A DNA stretch of 64,000 nucleotides from CAKRJP01 sp963658085 (GTDB lineage Bacteria; Bacillota; Clostridia; Lachnospirales; Lachnospiraceae): positions 1 to 64,000 of the forward strand of contig CAVKOU010000001.1 in the NCBI GenBank assembly GCA_963658085.1, written 5' to 3'. A program made the translations under genes and the position numbers. Positions 25,387 to 34,337 of the stretch are shown piece after piece. How positions within the stretch are numbered: position 1 is the stretch's first letter; each line of letters opens with the position of its first letter. Below the pieces are notes generated by a model. That model searched no databases and was not told the origin of the DNA. It saw only the letters and a list, made by a program, of their open reading frames with translations.

Positions 25387-25432
25387 ATGCTATTTTATTT
25401 CAGGAAAATCATTCTTAGAAATAAAATAGCAT
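25387..25432 (-). terminator. Terminator after scpB
   Basis: Perfect 15-bp, AT-rich inverted repeat (ATGCTATTTTATTTC) with a 16-nt loop, 15 nt past the scpB stop; the T-run after the stem is short. Confidence 0.75.
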
Positions 25433-25446
25433 CTCATAAACATTGT

Positions 25447-26016
25447 CTAAATATCCAATTTCAATTGTACTTCTTCTTCCGCCTCTTCTTTAAAGGTCTC
25501 CATCTGCTCAGGATTCAAACTTGGAAGATCGTCAATGGATTGCACACTGAATCTTCTAAGGAATTCTTCCGTGGTTCCAAAAAGAATCGGCTTTCCGGGA
25601 GCATCTAATCTTCCTACTTCACATACCAATCCGTATTCAATCAGCTTATTGACCGCATGATCAGACTTAACGCCACGGATCTTTTCGATTTCCAGACGAG
25701 TAACCGGTTGCTTATAGGCAATAATAGAAAGGGTTTCTAAAGCCACATCTGTAAGCACATAACGTTTGGGCTGCTTTGCAACCTTGATCAAATATTCATA
25801 GGTTTCTTTTTTGGTGCACATCTGAAAGGAATTCTCTAACTCTATAATTCGAATTCCCCGGTCCTCTGCCTCGTATTTATCCATCATATTATGAATAATG
25901 CGTCTGGTAGTTTCCGTGTCTTGTTCGATAGCCCCGGCTATTTTTTCGATTTCTACAGAATTTCCCATTGTAAAGAGTATGGCTTCAATTATTCCTTCAA
26001 TCTTATTAACTTCCAC
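25447..26016 (-). CDS. scpB: Segregation and condensation protein B
   Basis: 189 residues with two winged-helix domains (EGIIEAILFTMGNSVEIEKIA, core shown; then TLSIIAYKQPVTRLEIEKIRGV). ScpB pairs with ScpA as the kleisin complex of Smc in chromosome condensation. Start chosen at GTG 26016 because AAAGGTG lies 6 nt upstream; a GTG at 26025 overlaps that ribosome site. It follows scpA. Confidence 0.96.
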   Translation of the reverse strand: MEVNKIEGIIEAILFTMGNSVEIEKIAGAIEQDTETTRRIIHNMMDKYEAEDRGIRIIELENSFQMCTKKETYEYLIKVAKQPKRYVLTDVALETLSIIAYKQPVTRLEIEKIRGVKSDHAVNKLIEYGLVCEVGRLDAPGKPILFGTTEEFLRRFSVQSIDDLPSLNPEQMETFKEEAEEEVQLKLDI

Positions 26017-26091
26017 AGACTTCACCTTTCTACGTCTTACTCCATGTGATAACTATTAGAAATACTACTTGCATCATAACTTTTATAAGTA

Positions 26092-26886
26092 TTATTCCCC
26101 TTGTTCCGGATCTCTGGTGATGGTAATCTCCTGAAGATCTCCAACGGTTTCTATCTCAATGTCATCAAAGGGTTGTTCTTGTTTGATTTGAATCAATCCA
26201 TCTTTGATTAACTGTAATACCGCAAGAAATGTAACGATGACCTGCACCTTGGAGGTTTGCTTTTTTAGCAAATTCCGGAAGCTAAAATGAGAATGTGCGG
26301 CTGCATATTCTGCTACATAATCCAATTTTTCATCTACCGTTACTTCTTCCTTCTCGATCTTTCCAAACTTACTTCGAATAGGATCCAATTTTTCTTCCTG
26401 CCGTTTCATGACATCCTGAAAAATTTGATTCAATTTATGCAAGTTCAACCCTTTAAGAAGTTCATCTAAATCCACCGGAGTCTCAAAGGAGCGAACCTCC
26501 TTTGGAATATCCGGCTCCCGATACATAATACAATCCGCATCTAACTGTCGATCCTTTAGCTCATAAGCCATATACTTATACATCTTGTATTGAAGCAATT
26601 GCTCCACAAGCTCTGCTCTTGGATCTTCTTCCTCCCCATCTTCATTCACTTCCTTCGGAAGCAACATCTTGCATTTTATATCAAGAAGAGTCGCTGCCAT
26701 GACCAAGAACTCACTCATGACATTCATATCTTCTTTTTCCATGGCATTGATATAATCCATGTACTGGTTGGTAATCTCCACGATAGGAATATCATAAATG
26801 TCTATTTTATTTTTATCGATCAAATGCAAAAGAAGATCTAAAGGTCCCTCAAAGACTTCTAGCTTCACAGGAATTCCATTTGCCAT
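26092..26886 (-). CDS. scpA: Segregation and condensation protein A (kleisin)
   Basis: 264 residues. N-terminal kleisin segment VKLEVFEGPLDLLLHLIDKN and LVMAATLLDIKCKMLLP, and a C-terminal winged helix (VTFLAVLQLIKDGLIQIKQ). It bridges the Smc heads with ScpB. Starts 9 nt after the metallophosphoesterase stop, so these genes form one transcript. Confidence 0.97.
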   Translation of the reverse strand: MANGIPVKLEVFEGPLDLLLHLIDKNKIDIYDIPIVEITNQYMDYINAMEKEDMNVMSEFLVMAATLLDIKCKMLLPKEVNEDGEEEDPRAELVEQLLQYKMYKYMAYELKDRQLDADCIMYREPDIPKEVRSFETPVDLDELLKGLNLHKLNQIFQDVMKRQEEKLDPIRSKFGKIEKEEVTVDEKLDYVAEYAAAHSHFSFRNLLKKQTSKVQVIVTFLAVLQLIKDGLIQIKQEQPFDDIEIETVGDLQEITITRDPEQGE

Positions 26887-26895
26887 ATATTAACC

Positions 26896-27786
26896 TCATT
26901 TTATGAATGATCCTTGAAGAGTAAGCACAACAAGCTCCGGTGGATTAAAAATCCGAAATGGTACGGAGTGAACGCCTAGGCCTCTACTTACTACAAAGGT
27001 CTGAGTCCCTTCTTTATAGATTCCTCCGGAATACCTGGGAAACAAACGAAAATCCGGTGCTATGACACCTCCGATTCCCGGAAGTCTAAGTACACCTCCG
27101 TGAAAATGTCCTGACAAGACAAGATCTGCTCCCCAGTTTTTATAAAGAGACATATGTCCCGGATGATGAGCTAACAAAATCTGGTAGTCCGAAGTTGCTT
27201 CTCCAATATAATCTAAAAGATCCTTCGGTTCCAATTTACAATGAAAGAATTTCTTATATCCCTTTAAAGGAATTTCTAAGCCGGTGATGATTGCTTTCTT
27301 TCCATTAAAATCCAAAACTATTGATTCATTTTCTAGCATATGGATTCCACTGGAGAGTAATTCATTCTTATAGTCTTCGTAAGATTGCTCAAAACATTCC
27401 GGCTCTAATTTTAATTTCTGTTCATGATTTCCATTGGCACAATAGACAGGAGCAATGCCCGGAAGCTGTTTTAAAAATTTCAAAGTCTGCTCATAGGAAG
27501 TTCCATTTCTTCGGACCAACATATCTCCCCCGATAAGAATTAAATCTGCCCGGGAATTTTTTATAGCACTTAAAAGATCATGATTTTCCTCTCCATAACT
27601 GCAATTATGAAGATCCGAAAGAAAAAGAATCTTCATAGGGCTTTTCATCCCTTTTAATTTGGGAGATATAATTTTATATTCTGTAATCTGAAAAGACCTG
27701 CTTTCTCTTTTGCTTTCTAAAAGTCCTAACAAAATCAGGAGTAAGATCACTATTAGAATTGCAAAAATAATCATCAGTCCCTTCAT
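26896..27786 (-). CDS. Membrane-anchored metallophosphoesterase (YkuE-like)
   Basis: 296 residues. An N-terminal membrane helix (MIIFAILIVILLLILLGLL) then a calcineurin-like phosphoesterase domain with all metal motifs: LSDLHNCS, IGGDMLV, ANGNHEQ, LAHHPGH and SGHFHGG. Relatives such as YkuE are extracytoplasmic metal-dependent phosphatases or UDP-sugar/lipid hydrolases; the substrate here is not determined. GAGAGGAAG precedes the ATG. Lies between recG and scpA. Confidence 0.9.
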   Translation of the reverse strand: MKGLMIIFAILIVILLLILLGLLESKRESRSFQITEYKIISPKLKGMKSPMKILFLSDLHNCSYGEENHDLLSAIKNSRADLILIGGDMLVRRNGTSYEQTLKFLKQLPGIAPVYCANGNHEQKLKLEPECFEQSYEDYKNELLSSGIHMLENESIVLDFNGKKAIITGLEIPLKGYKKFFHCKLEPKDLLDYIGEATSDYQILLAHHPGHMSLYKNWGADLVLSGHFHGGVLRLPGIGGVIAPDFRLFPRYSGGIYKEGTQTFVVSRGLGVHSVPFRIFNPPELVVLTLQGSFIK

Positions 27787-27836
27787 AAACTTCCTCTCAC
27801 TTCATATCAGGCTTTCTAAACTTATCTTTGGGTCTT

Positions 27837-29867
27837 TTAAAGGATCACATCATCCTTATGCACAGAATTCGGGAATAATTCTTCTAACCCATATCCTTCC
27901 TCAAGAAGTCTGTCACAGACTTCATTGGCCTTTTGTAAAATTTGTGCATCCTGATAGACGTCACCCAATTTAAAATCCATAAGACCACTTTGTCTGATTC
28001 CAAATAAATCTCCGGGCCCACGAAGCCTTAGATCCTCAGAGGAAATCTTGAATCCGTCATTACTTTTATTTAAAATTTCCAGTCGTTCCCTAGTTTCCCT
28101 ATTCTTTGCATTGCTCATAAAGATACAATAGGACTGATGCTTTCCACGCCCTACACGACCTCTAAGCTGATGAAGTTGGGCAAGACCAAAGCGCTCTGCA
28201 TTTTCAATCAGCATTACGGTGGCATTCGGCACATCGATTCCCACTTCGATGACTGTAGTAGATACCAGAATCTGAATTTCATTTTTTCCAAAACGGCTCA
28301 TAATGTCATCCTTAAGATTCTGCTTCATGCGACCGTGGAGATATTCCACGGTAATCTCAGGTCCCATTTCTTCCTGTAAAATCTTGGCATAATCAATGAC
28401 ATTTTCTGCTTCTAATTTTTCATTCTCCTCCACCATCGGACAAATAACATAGCACTGCCTGCCCTCTTCCACCTGCTTTTTCATAAACTGGTAAGCAGTT
28501 TTTCTATAATGATCGTCTACCACACAGTTTTTGATAGGGAGTCGATTGGCCGGAAGCTCGTTGATTACAGAAATATCCAGATCTCCATAAAGAATAATCG
28601 CCAGGGTTCTTGGAATCGGGGTAGCACTCATAACCAGCACATGGGGAGTCCCCCCTTTTTTGGCAAAAGTTTTTCTCTGATTCACACCAAACCTGTGTTG
28701 CTCATCGGTCACCACAAGAGCCAGAGCATCATAGTTCACTGCTTCTTGAATTAAGGCGTGAGTCCCTACAATAATTTTAGAATAACCGCAGGCAATGCGA
28801 TCATAAGCCTTTCGTTTTTCTCCCTTTGTCATGGATCCGGTGAGAAGTTCTACCGGAAAAGAAATCCCATGATCCTGAAAGAGATTTAAAATTGATTCGT
28901 AATGCTGTCTGGCCAAAACTTCTGTAGGTGCCATTAGGGCTCCCTGACATCCATTGGCAGCCGCTGTTAAAAGTGCCAGTACTGCCACTATCGTCTTTCC
29001 GGATCCTACGTCTCCTTGCACTAACCTGGACATAGCCTTTTTCCCTTGAAAATCCTTTAAGATATCTGCCCATACATTCTTCTGCGCATTGGTTAAAGCA
29101 AAGGGAAGTTCACCTATAAGCTGATCCACTACCGATGCAGGCTTCATAGGATATGCATTTGCTGCCACGTCATTGCTGCTCTTTAGCTTTCTTAATAGAA
29201 AAAGAAATTCTAGGAATTCATCAAAAACCAAACGATTCCTAGCTCTGTAGAAGGTCTTTTTATCTTTCGGGAAATGAATTTCTCTTAAAGCCTCTCCCCA
29301 TTCCATAAGTTCCATAGAATTTAAGATTTCTTTTGGAAGATAATCCTTCGTTAAATCCAACTGGGCAAGGGCCTGCCTTACCGCTTTCATAACGGCATTA
29401 TTGGAAAGCCCTGCCGTCAATCCGTAGATTGGCTGCAGGGTATCTAACTTCTCTTTGTATTTATCTGATGGAACAAAAATCTCCGGTTGCTCTATCTCCG
29501 GTCGATTGTTTTTTTTCGCAACAAGACCTCGCAAAGTTACTTTGGTATTGCCGGAAAGCTGATTCCTCACATAGGGAGTCCGAAACCAAACTGCTTTTAC
29601 AGTGCCAGTGAGGTCTCTCACCTGACAGGTAACTACCTGCATCTTGGCATTTCCCCCTAAGGAAACATTTCCCTGGATTACACCGGTAATCGTCTGAGTT
29701 CTTCCTACTTCCAGTTCACTAATGGGAACGGCCTCTTCATAAATATCATAGGTTCTGGGATAATAGCGGATCAAGTCCCCTACTCGAAAGATGCCTACTT
29801 TAGCAAAAAGCTTTGCGGTTTTCTCTCCCACACCTTTTAATTCCTGAATACTTGTCTGTTCTATCAT
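27837..29867 (-). CDS. recG: ATP-dependent DNA helicase RecG
   Basis: 676 residues, normal for RecG. N-terminal wedge/OB domain (GVGEKTAKLFAKVGIFRVGD), Walker A VQGDVGSGKTIVA, DEQH box VTDEQHRFGV, helicase motifs VLVMSATPIPRTL and QLRGRVGRGKHQSYC. It remodels stalled forks and Holliday junctions. Follows the fakA-like gene by 11 nt, the classical Firmicutes order asp23-fakA-recG. Confidence 0.98.
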   Translation of the reverse strand: MIEQTSIQELKGVGEKTAKLFAKVGIFRVGDLIRYYPRTYDIYEEAVPISELEVGRTQTITGVIQGNVSLGGNAKMQVVTCQVRDLTGTVKAVWFRTPYVRNQLSGNTKVTLRGLVAKKNNRPEIEQPEIFVPSDKYKEKLDTLQPIYGLTAGLSNNAVMKAVRQALAQLDLTKDYLPKEILNSMELMEWGEALREIHFPKDKKTFYRARNRLVFDEFLEFLFLLRKLKSSNDVAANAYPMKPASVVDQLIGELPFALTNAQKNVWADILKDFQGKKAMSRLVQGDVGSGKTIVAVLALLTAAANGCQGALMAPTEVLARQHYESILNLFQDHGISFPVELLTGSMTKGEKRKAYDRIACGYSKIIVGTHALIQEAVNYDALALVVTDEQHRFGVNQRKTFAKKGGTPHVLVMSATPIPRTLAIILYGDLDISVINELPANRLPIKNCVVDDHYRKTAYQFMKKQVEEGRQCYVICPMVEENEKLEAENVIDYAKILQEEMGPEITVEYLHGRMKQNLKDDIMSRFGKNEIQILVSTTVIEVGIDVPNATVMLIENAERFGLAQLHQLRGRVGRGKHQSYCIFMSNAKNRETRERLEILNKSNDGFKISSEDLRLRGPGDLFGIRQSGLMDFKLGDVYQDAQILQKANEVCDRLLEEGYGLEELFPNSVHKDDVIL

Positions 29868-29878
29868 CCTTATATCTT

Positions 29879-31564
29879 TTACTCTACTGCAAGAACATAG
29901 TAGTAAATAGGTTGTCCGCCCAAATGAGTATCTACGTCTAAATCAGGATATAGTTCTGCGATCTCAGCTGAAAATTCCTCTGCAGCTTCTTCCGTAACAT
30001 CTTCACCGTAGTAAAGACTGATAAGTTCAGAATCCTCATCTACCAACTGAGCCAGCATATCTTTCGTTGTACCTTCTACATCTTTTCCTACAGAAAGGAT
30101 TCCGGCATCACCAATTCCCATAATATCTCCCTCATGAATCTCTTTGTCATCAATGTGGGTATCACGGACAGCATAGGTTACCTGACCGGTTTTTACATTC
30201 TGGATCTCTTCTAGCATTGTTTCTTCGTTAGTCTTAGCATCTCCATCCGGAATGAAGCTGATCATAGCTGTAATTCCCTGAGGAACAGTCTTCGTTGGAA
30301 TTACCACGATCTTCTTATCTTCCACAAGGTCTCTGGCCTGATTTGCTGCCAAAATAATATTCTTATTATTCGGAAGAATAAATACTGTATCTGCATTCAC
30401 CTGGTCAATGGCATTTAACATATCCTCTGTACTTGGATTCATGGTCTGACCACCTTCGATAATATAGTCACATCCAAGTTCCTTGAAGATCTCATTTAAA
30501 CCTTCTCCGATAGAAACAGCAATAAATCCCATGGCTTTTCTCGGCTCATCAGAAGCTTTCTTTGCTTCCTTCGCTTCTTCTGCCTGCTTTGCTGCTAATT
30601 TTTCTGCATCACGAATCACACGCTCATGGTGTTCCTCTCGCATATTGTCAATCTTCATGCGAGTAAGCTGTCCATATTCCAGACCTTTTTGAATGGCAAG
30701 TCCCGGATCGTTGGTATGTACATGAACCTTTACAACCTCGTCATCTGCCACACAAACAATAGAATCACCAATGGAAGAAAGAAATGCTTTAAACTTGTCT
30801 TCATCCTCATCGGAAAATTCTTTATCAAGCATAACGATAAATTCTGTACAATATCCAAAGGTAATCTCTACCTCATCCTGAACTTCCACGTTCTTATTTA
30901 CAACAGGAGAAGCCTCGGCAGAAATAGCGCTATAATCGATATCCTTTCCTAAAAAGGCATCATAACCTCCACGGAGTACCTCTAAGAGTCCCTGTCCGCC
31001 AGAGTCAACCACTCCTGCCTCCTTCAATACCGGAAGCATATCCGGAGTCTTATTTAAAACTTCCTGTGCATATTCAATGATTGCCGGGAAGAATTCTTCT
31101 AAATCATCGGTTTCCTCCGCCATCATAGCTGCCTTCTCGGCAATTCCGCTTGCAACGGTAAGGATGGTTCCTTCCTTCGGTTTCATAACAGCCTTATAGG
31201 CAGTAGCCTTTGCTCTCTCGCATGCTGCCGCAAAAAGCAGGGTATCAATCTCCTTCTCGTCACGGATTGCTTTTGTAAATCCTCGAAGAAGCTGAGATAA
31301 AATAACACCTGAGTTACCTCTTGCACCGCGAAGAGAACCAGAAGAAATTGCTTTAGCAAGACTCTTCATATCCATATCATCACCGAGAGCTGCCACTTCC
31401 TTGGCTGCTGCCATAATGGTCATAGACATGTTCGTTCCTGTGTCTCCATCCGGAACAGGGAATACGTTCAGTTCATTAATATATTCTTTCTTTGCCTCAA
31501 TATTCTGTGCACCAGCCAGAAACATACGGGCCAGTTGATCTACACGAATTGTATTTGTAGCCAC
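29879..31564 (-). CDS. fakA: Fatty acid kinase subunit A-like (DAK2/DegV-linked)
   Basis: 561 residues of the YloV/FakA family. DAK2 domain with VFPVPDGDTGTNMS and LRGARGNSGVILSQLLRGF, then a middle region and a C-terminal fold related to DegV proteins (FILPNNKNIILAANQARDL). FakA phosphorylates fatty acids bound to a FakB (DegV) partner so that host or recycled fatty acids can enter phospholipids. Start is GTG at 31564 with AGGAGG 8 nt upstream. Lies between the asp23-like gene and recG. Confidence 0.93.
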   Translation of the reverse strand: MATNTIRVDQLARMFLAGAQNIEAKKEYINELNVFPVPDGDTGTNMSMTIMAAAKEVAALGDDMDMKSLAKAISSGSLRGARGNSGVILSQLLRGFTKAIRDEKEIDTLLFAAACERAKATAYKAVMKPKEGTILTVASGIAEKAAMMAEETDDLEEFFPAIIEYAQEVLNKTPDMLPVLKEAGVVDSGGQGLLEVLRGGYDAFLGKDIDYSAISAEASPVVNKNVEVQDEVEITFGYCTEFIVMLDKEFSDEDEDKFKAFLSSIGDSIVCVADDEVVKVHVHTNDPGLAIQKGLEYGQLTRMKIDNMREEHHERVIRDAEKLAAKQAEEAKEAKKASDEPRKAMGFIAVSIGEGLNEIFKELGCDYIIEGGQTMNPSTEDMLNAIDQVNADTVFILPNNKNIILAANQARDLVEDKKIVVIPTKTVPQGITAMISFIPDGDAKTNEETMLEEIQNVKTGQVTYAVRDTHIDDKEIHEGDIMGIGDAGILSVGKDVEGTTKDMLAQLVDEDSELISLYYGEDVTEEAAEEFSAEIAELYPDLDVDTHLGGQPIYYYVLAVE

Positions 31565-31582
31565 TTTTTCGTCCTCCTAAAA

Positions 31583-31942
31583 CTAATCGATTACTCTCAC
31601 GCCCTCGACGAAGATGTTAATCTTGTCTACCGGCATGCCGGAGAATTCTTCTACTTTATATTTAACATTTCCAATAAGATTATCTGTAACGGTAGAAATG
31701 CTGACACCGTAAGCAACAATGATATGGAACTCCAAACTAATATGATTATCTTCAGAAATCGTTACATGAATTCCTCTGGTAAGGCTCTCCTTCTTCAGAA
31801 GATGTACCAATCCGTCTTTCATATTAACAGCTGCCATACCAACAATACCGAAACATTCCACTGCAACAGTGCCTGCGTACATAGCGATTACATCGGAATC
31901 AACGGTAATAATACCAAGATCTGTACTAATGCGTCCTTTCAT
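31583..31942 (-). CDS. Asp23/Gls24 (YloU) family protein
   Basis: 119 residues, the small envelope-stress/Asp23 type. Begins MKGRISTDLGIITVDSDVIA and contains the conserved VAVECFGIVGMAAVN. The ATG at 31942 has GGAGG 5 nt upstream; a longer frame back to 31984 has no such site. Family members associate with the membrane or fatty acid kinase machinery, and here, as in Bacillus, the gene is directly before fakA. Its predicted promoter overlaps the end of the polysaccharide operon. Confidence 0.93.
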   Translation of the reverse strand: MKGRISTDLGIITVDSDVIAMYAGTVAVECFGIVGMAAVNMKDGLVHLLKKESLTRGIHVTISEDNHISLEFHIIVAYGVSISTVTDNLIGNVKYKVEEFSGMPVDKINIFVEGVRVID

Positions 31943-32010
31943 ATAAACCTCCATTTTATGACTATAAAAATTCAAACTTAACAAATTATTTTCAGGTATA
32001 AACCCAACCT

Positions 32011-32039
32011 ATTATACTATTTTCATCAAAATATTACAA
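32011..32039 (-). promoter_or_regulatory. Sigma-A promoter for asp23-fakA-recG
   Basis: Minus strand TTGTAA, 17-nt spacer, TATAAT (perfect -10). The -35 hexamer is the last Leu codon plus stop codon of the upstream GT-C-like gene. Confidence 0.75.
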
Positions 32040-33977
32040 TGCTAATCTCCATAAATGGTAGTATCCATCCTTTGAACAACCATAGTAGATGTATCCTAAC
32101 TCTTTCATAGGCTCCTCTAAAGCAGGGTTTATGGTAACAATACAATCAACAGAACGTCCCTCAATTTCTTCTTTGAAAGCTCTAATATTTTCTTCATTAG
32201 GTTCTGCCACAAAAGCATCATAATTCCCCTGAAAATAAGTGGAAATGGTTTCGTCATTATTTACGCGAAAACGCTCATTGGCAGAGAGACTGATAATATC
32301 CGGAGCAAATGCTCGAACCGATACCGAAAGACAATGGAAAGCATCGTTCAGCACCACAAACTTGGGCATGATCACTCGAATGGTTTTTCCTTCCTCACTA
32401 GCCAGGTCTTCCAATGCTTCTCCCAGATACATAGTGGAATTTGGGACTGCTTTCGTATTTTCCATAAACACAGAAAAGCAGGCTGCAAGATCTGTCCCCT
32501 GAACCAGATCTTCTGTTACAAGATTTCCTCCCTCCAAGGTAAAGGCATAAAGCATCTGTCCTGTCAAAGCCAAAAATAAAACTCCTGCGATCCCACTAAC
32601 AGCAATCCTTTGCAGTTTGATCTTTAAAAGCATCGCAAAAAAATAAACCATGTTTACAATCATAAGCAGATAGATGATGGCTGTCCAAGCTCTTCCACCT
32701 ACAAATCCATAAATAGAACATTTTTCAAAAATATCGTTACATTGAGGAACCAATACCAAAAAAGCCATGATAAGAATCATAAGATTTATCTTATATACCC
32801 AAATGTTTTCTAAAACAAAAAAGCTTAAAACAAACAAAATAACAAAGGGAATGACTCCGTAGGATGTCAGAGAGTTTATCGCATTGCCCCACACATCTTC
32901 CTGCACGGTAGCATTGTTGGGAAGCACGATTCCAAGAAGCAAATAACAGATGCCACATCCAAGAACGATCATTCGTCCCTGTTTGCCATAATGCTCCACA
33001 GTCCATATAGCCCCCAGGGAGACTCCGGCCATCACTATCAAAGGCAGAGCAATTGTGGATTTTGACATCAGAACGACAGCAATAACACCAGAACCTAAAA
33101 GCATTTTAAAAAGTGCATGGTCATTATTCTCCCGATCATTTTCTAGATACCACAACAGAAAAAAACCAAGACCGCAAAGTCTCACTAAGGTCGCTCCCAA
33201 AAACATTCCTGTCTCTGTAAAGAAATTATCTCTCATATCTAGCAGGTGGCAATGTTTTGCATATTGAAAATACGTACAGATCAGCGGAAAGAACACCGGA
33301 ACAAATTGAGAAAAATATTTCCCCTGCTTTACTTCAATTTTTTCAAAAAAGGCATCTCCTACTGCCTTAAATAAATTTGCCACAAAGAAATAATAAAATG
33401 CTGACTGAAAAATCCTCAAAAAAAGAGTCGGAGCAACTCCCAGTAACTTTACATAGACGGAAGCTTCTGCCTCCCACGTGTTTATGATGTAGCTATTAAA
33501 ACCGCTATTTTCCACTCCTACTGCGAAATTAAAATTTCCGCCTAAAGTCATATATGGAAGATTGGCCACTCGATTGATATAATAGCCATCATCCTGGTGA
33601 TCTCCCAGCCAAAAGCCAGCATAGTAAAAAAATAACATAGCGATCATTACTGCCGAAATCACATACAGCATCCAGTTTTCGCTGATATATTCCTTAAAAT
33701 GAAACTCATAGATTTTGATGCCGCCTTTTACCTGCCTCCAGATGATTACGGATAAAATAAGAATCCATACAAGTCCCATATAGACCGCAAAGACAATCCA
33801 TGGTGCATTTAAAAGTTGTAGAGGTATTCCTCCTAAGGCTACAAAAAAACTATAGACAATATAGCCCATTACCAATTTATAGGAATGATTTTTCTTTGGA
33901 GATAAAACGTTACCAAATCCATAGAGCAAGATGGTAAAGAGACCCCAAAAACAAAAGCATAATAAATATTGTTTCAT
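32034..33977 (-). CDS. Polytopic membrane protein, GT-C-like (DUF6077-type)
   Basis: 647 residues with about 12-13 membrane helices and a C-terminal soluble region (about 500-647). The first large outside loop contains GDHQDDGYYINR (Asp126, Asp129, Asp130), the kind of acidic motif that GT-C glycosyltransferases use to bind lipid-linked sugar donors. I believe it belongs to the DUF6077 group, whose function is not established. It is last in the polysaccharide operon and directly follows a DUF2304 protein and a DPM1-like GT2, which supports a role transferring a polyprenyl-phosphate sugar outside the cell. A Wzy-type polymerase is an alternative reading. Confidence 0.7.
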   Translation of the reverse strand: MKQYLLCFCFWGLFTILLYGFGNVLSPKKNHSYKLVMGYIVYSFFVALGGIPLQLLNAPWIVFAVYMGLVWILILSVIIWRQVKGGIKIYEFHFKEYISENWMLYVISAVMIAMLFFYYAGFWLGDHQDDGYYINRVANLPYMTLGGNFNFAVGVENSGFNSYIINTWEAEASVYVKLLGVAPTLFLRIFQSAFYYFFVANLFKAVGDAFFEKIEVKQGKYFSQFVPVFFPLICTYFQYAKHCHLLDMRDNFFTETGMFLGATLVRLCGLGFFLLWYLENDRENNDHALFKMLLGSGVIAVVLMSKSTIALPLIVMAGVSLGAIWTVEHYGKQGRMIVLGCGICYLLLGIVLPNNATVQEDVWGNAINSLTSYGVIPFVILFVLSFFVLENIWVYKINLMILIMAFLVLVPQCNDIFEKCSIYGFVGGRAWTAIIYLLMIVNMVYFFAMLLKIKLQRIAVSGIAGVLFLALTGQMLYAFTLEGGNLVTEDLVQGTDLAACFSVFMENTKAVPNSTMYLGEALEDLASEEGKTIRVIMPKFVVLNDAFHCLSVSVRAFAPDIISLSANERFRVNNDETISTYFQGNYDAFVAEPNEENIRAFKEEIEGRSVDCIVTINPALEEPMKELGYIYYGCSKDGYYHLWRLAL

Positions 33978-33980
33978 AAG

Positions 33981-34334
33981 TTAGATATTCTCCTTGTGAT
34001 CATGGTCCATCTTTCGATCAATAGCGATCTGCTGAGCCAGGCTATCCACCTTATTTTCCAACTGAGAGATTTGCAAAGTGTTAAAAAACAATTTGACAAT
34101 CAAAATAAAAAGAATTACCAGATAAACCATATTAACGGCTGATTGGAATCCTAAAAAGCCGGCAACCGCAGTAAGGATTCCGGGGAAAATACCCATAATA
34201 ACAAGTAGTACCGAAAAAATAAGCCAAAAAATGGTATATTCGATTTTTAATTTTGCCTGTCGAATCCGTTTAAACATAAAAGCCAACAAGGCAATGGCAC
34301 CAATGATCAATAAAATTCTAATATACAAAGACAT
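33981..34334 (-). CDS. DUF2304 small membrane protein
   Basis: 117 residues: three hydrophobic helices (about 3-20, 34-58, 66-88) and a polar C-terminal tail with a short coiled coil (NTLQISQLENKVDSLAQQIA). DUF2304 genes are usually found beside DPM1-like GT2 genes, as here, with only 3 nt to the GT2 upstream and 3 nt to the GT-C-like gene downstream. It may anchor the soluble GT2 at the membrane or help flip its lipid-linked product, taking the place of a GtrA-type protein; this is inference. Confidence 0.8.
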   Translation of the reverse strand: MSLYIRILLIIGAIALLAFMFKRIRQAKLKIEYTIFWLIFSVLLVIMGIFPGILTAVAGFLGFQSAVNMVYLVILFILIVKLFFNTLQISQLENKVDSLAQQIAIDRKMDHDHKENI

Positions 34335-34337
34335 GGC

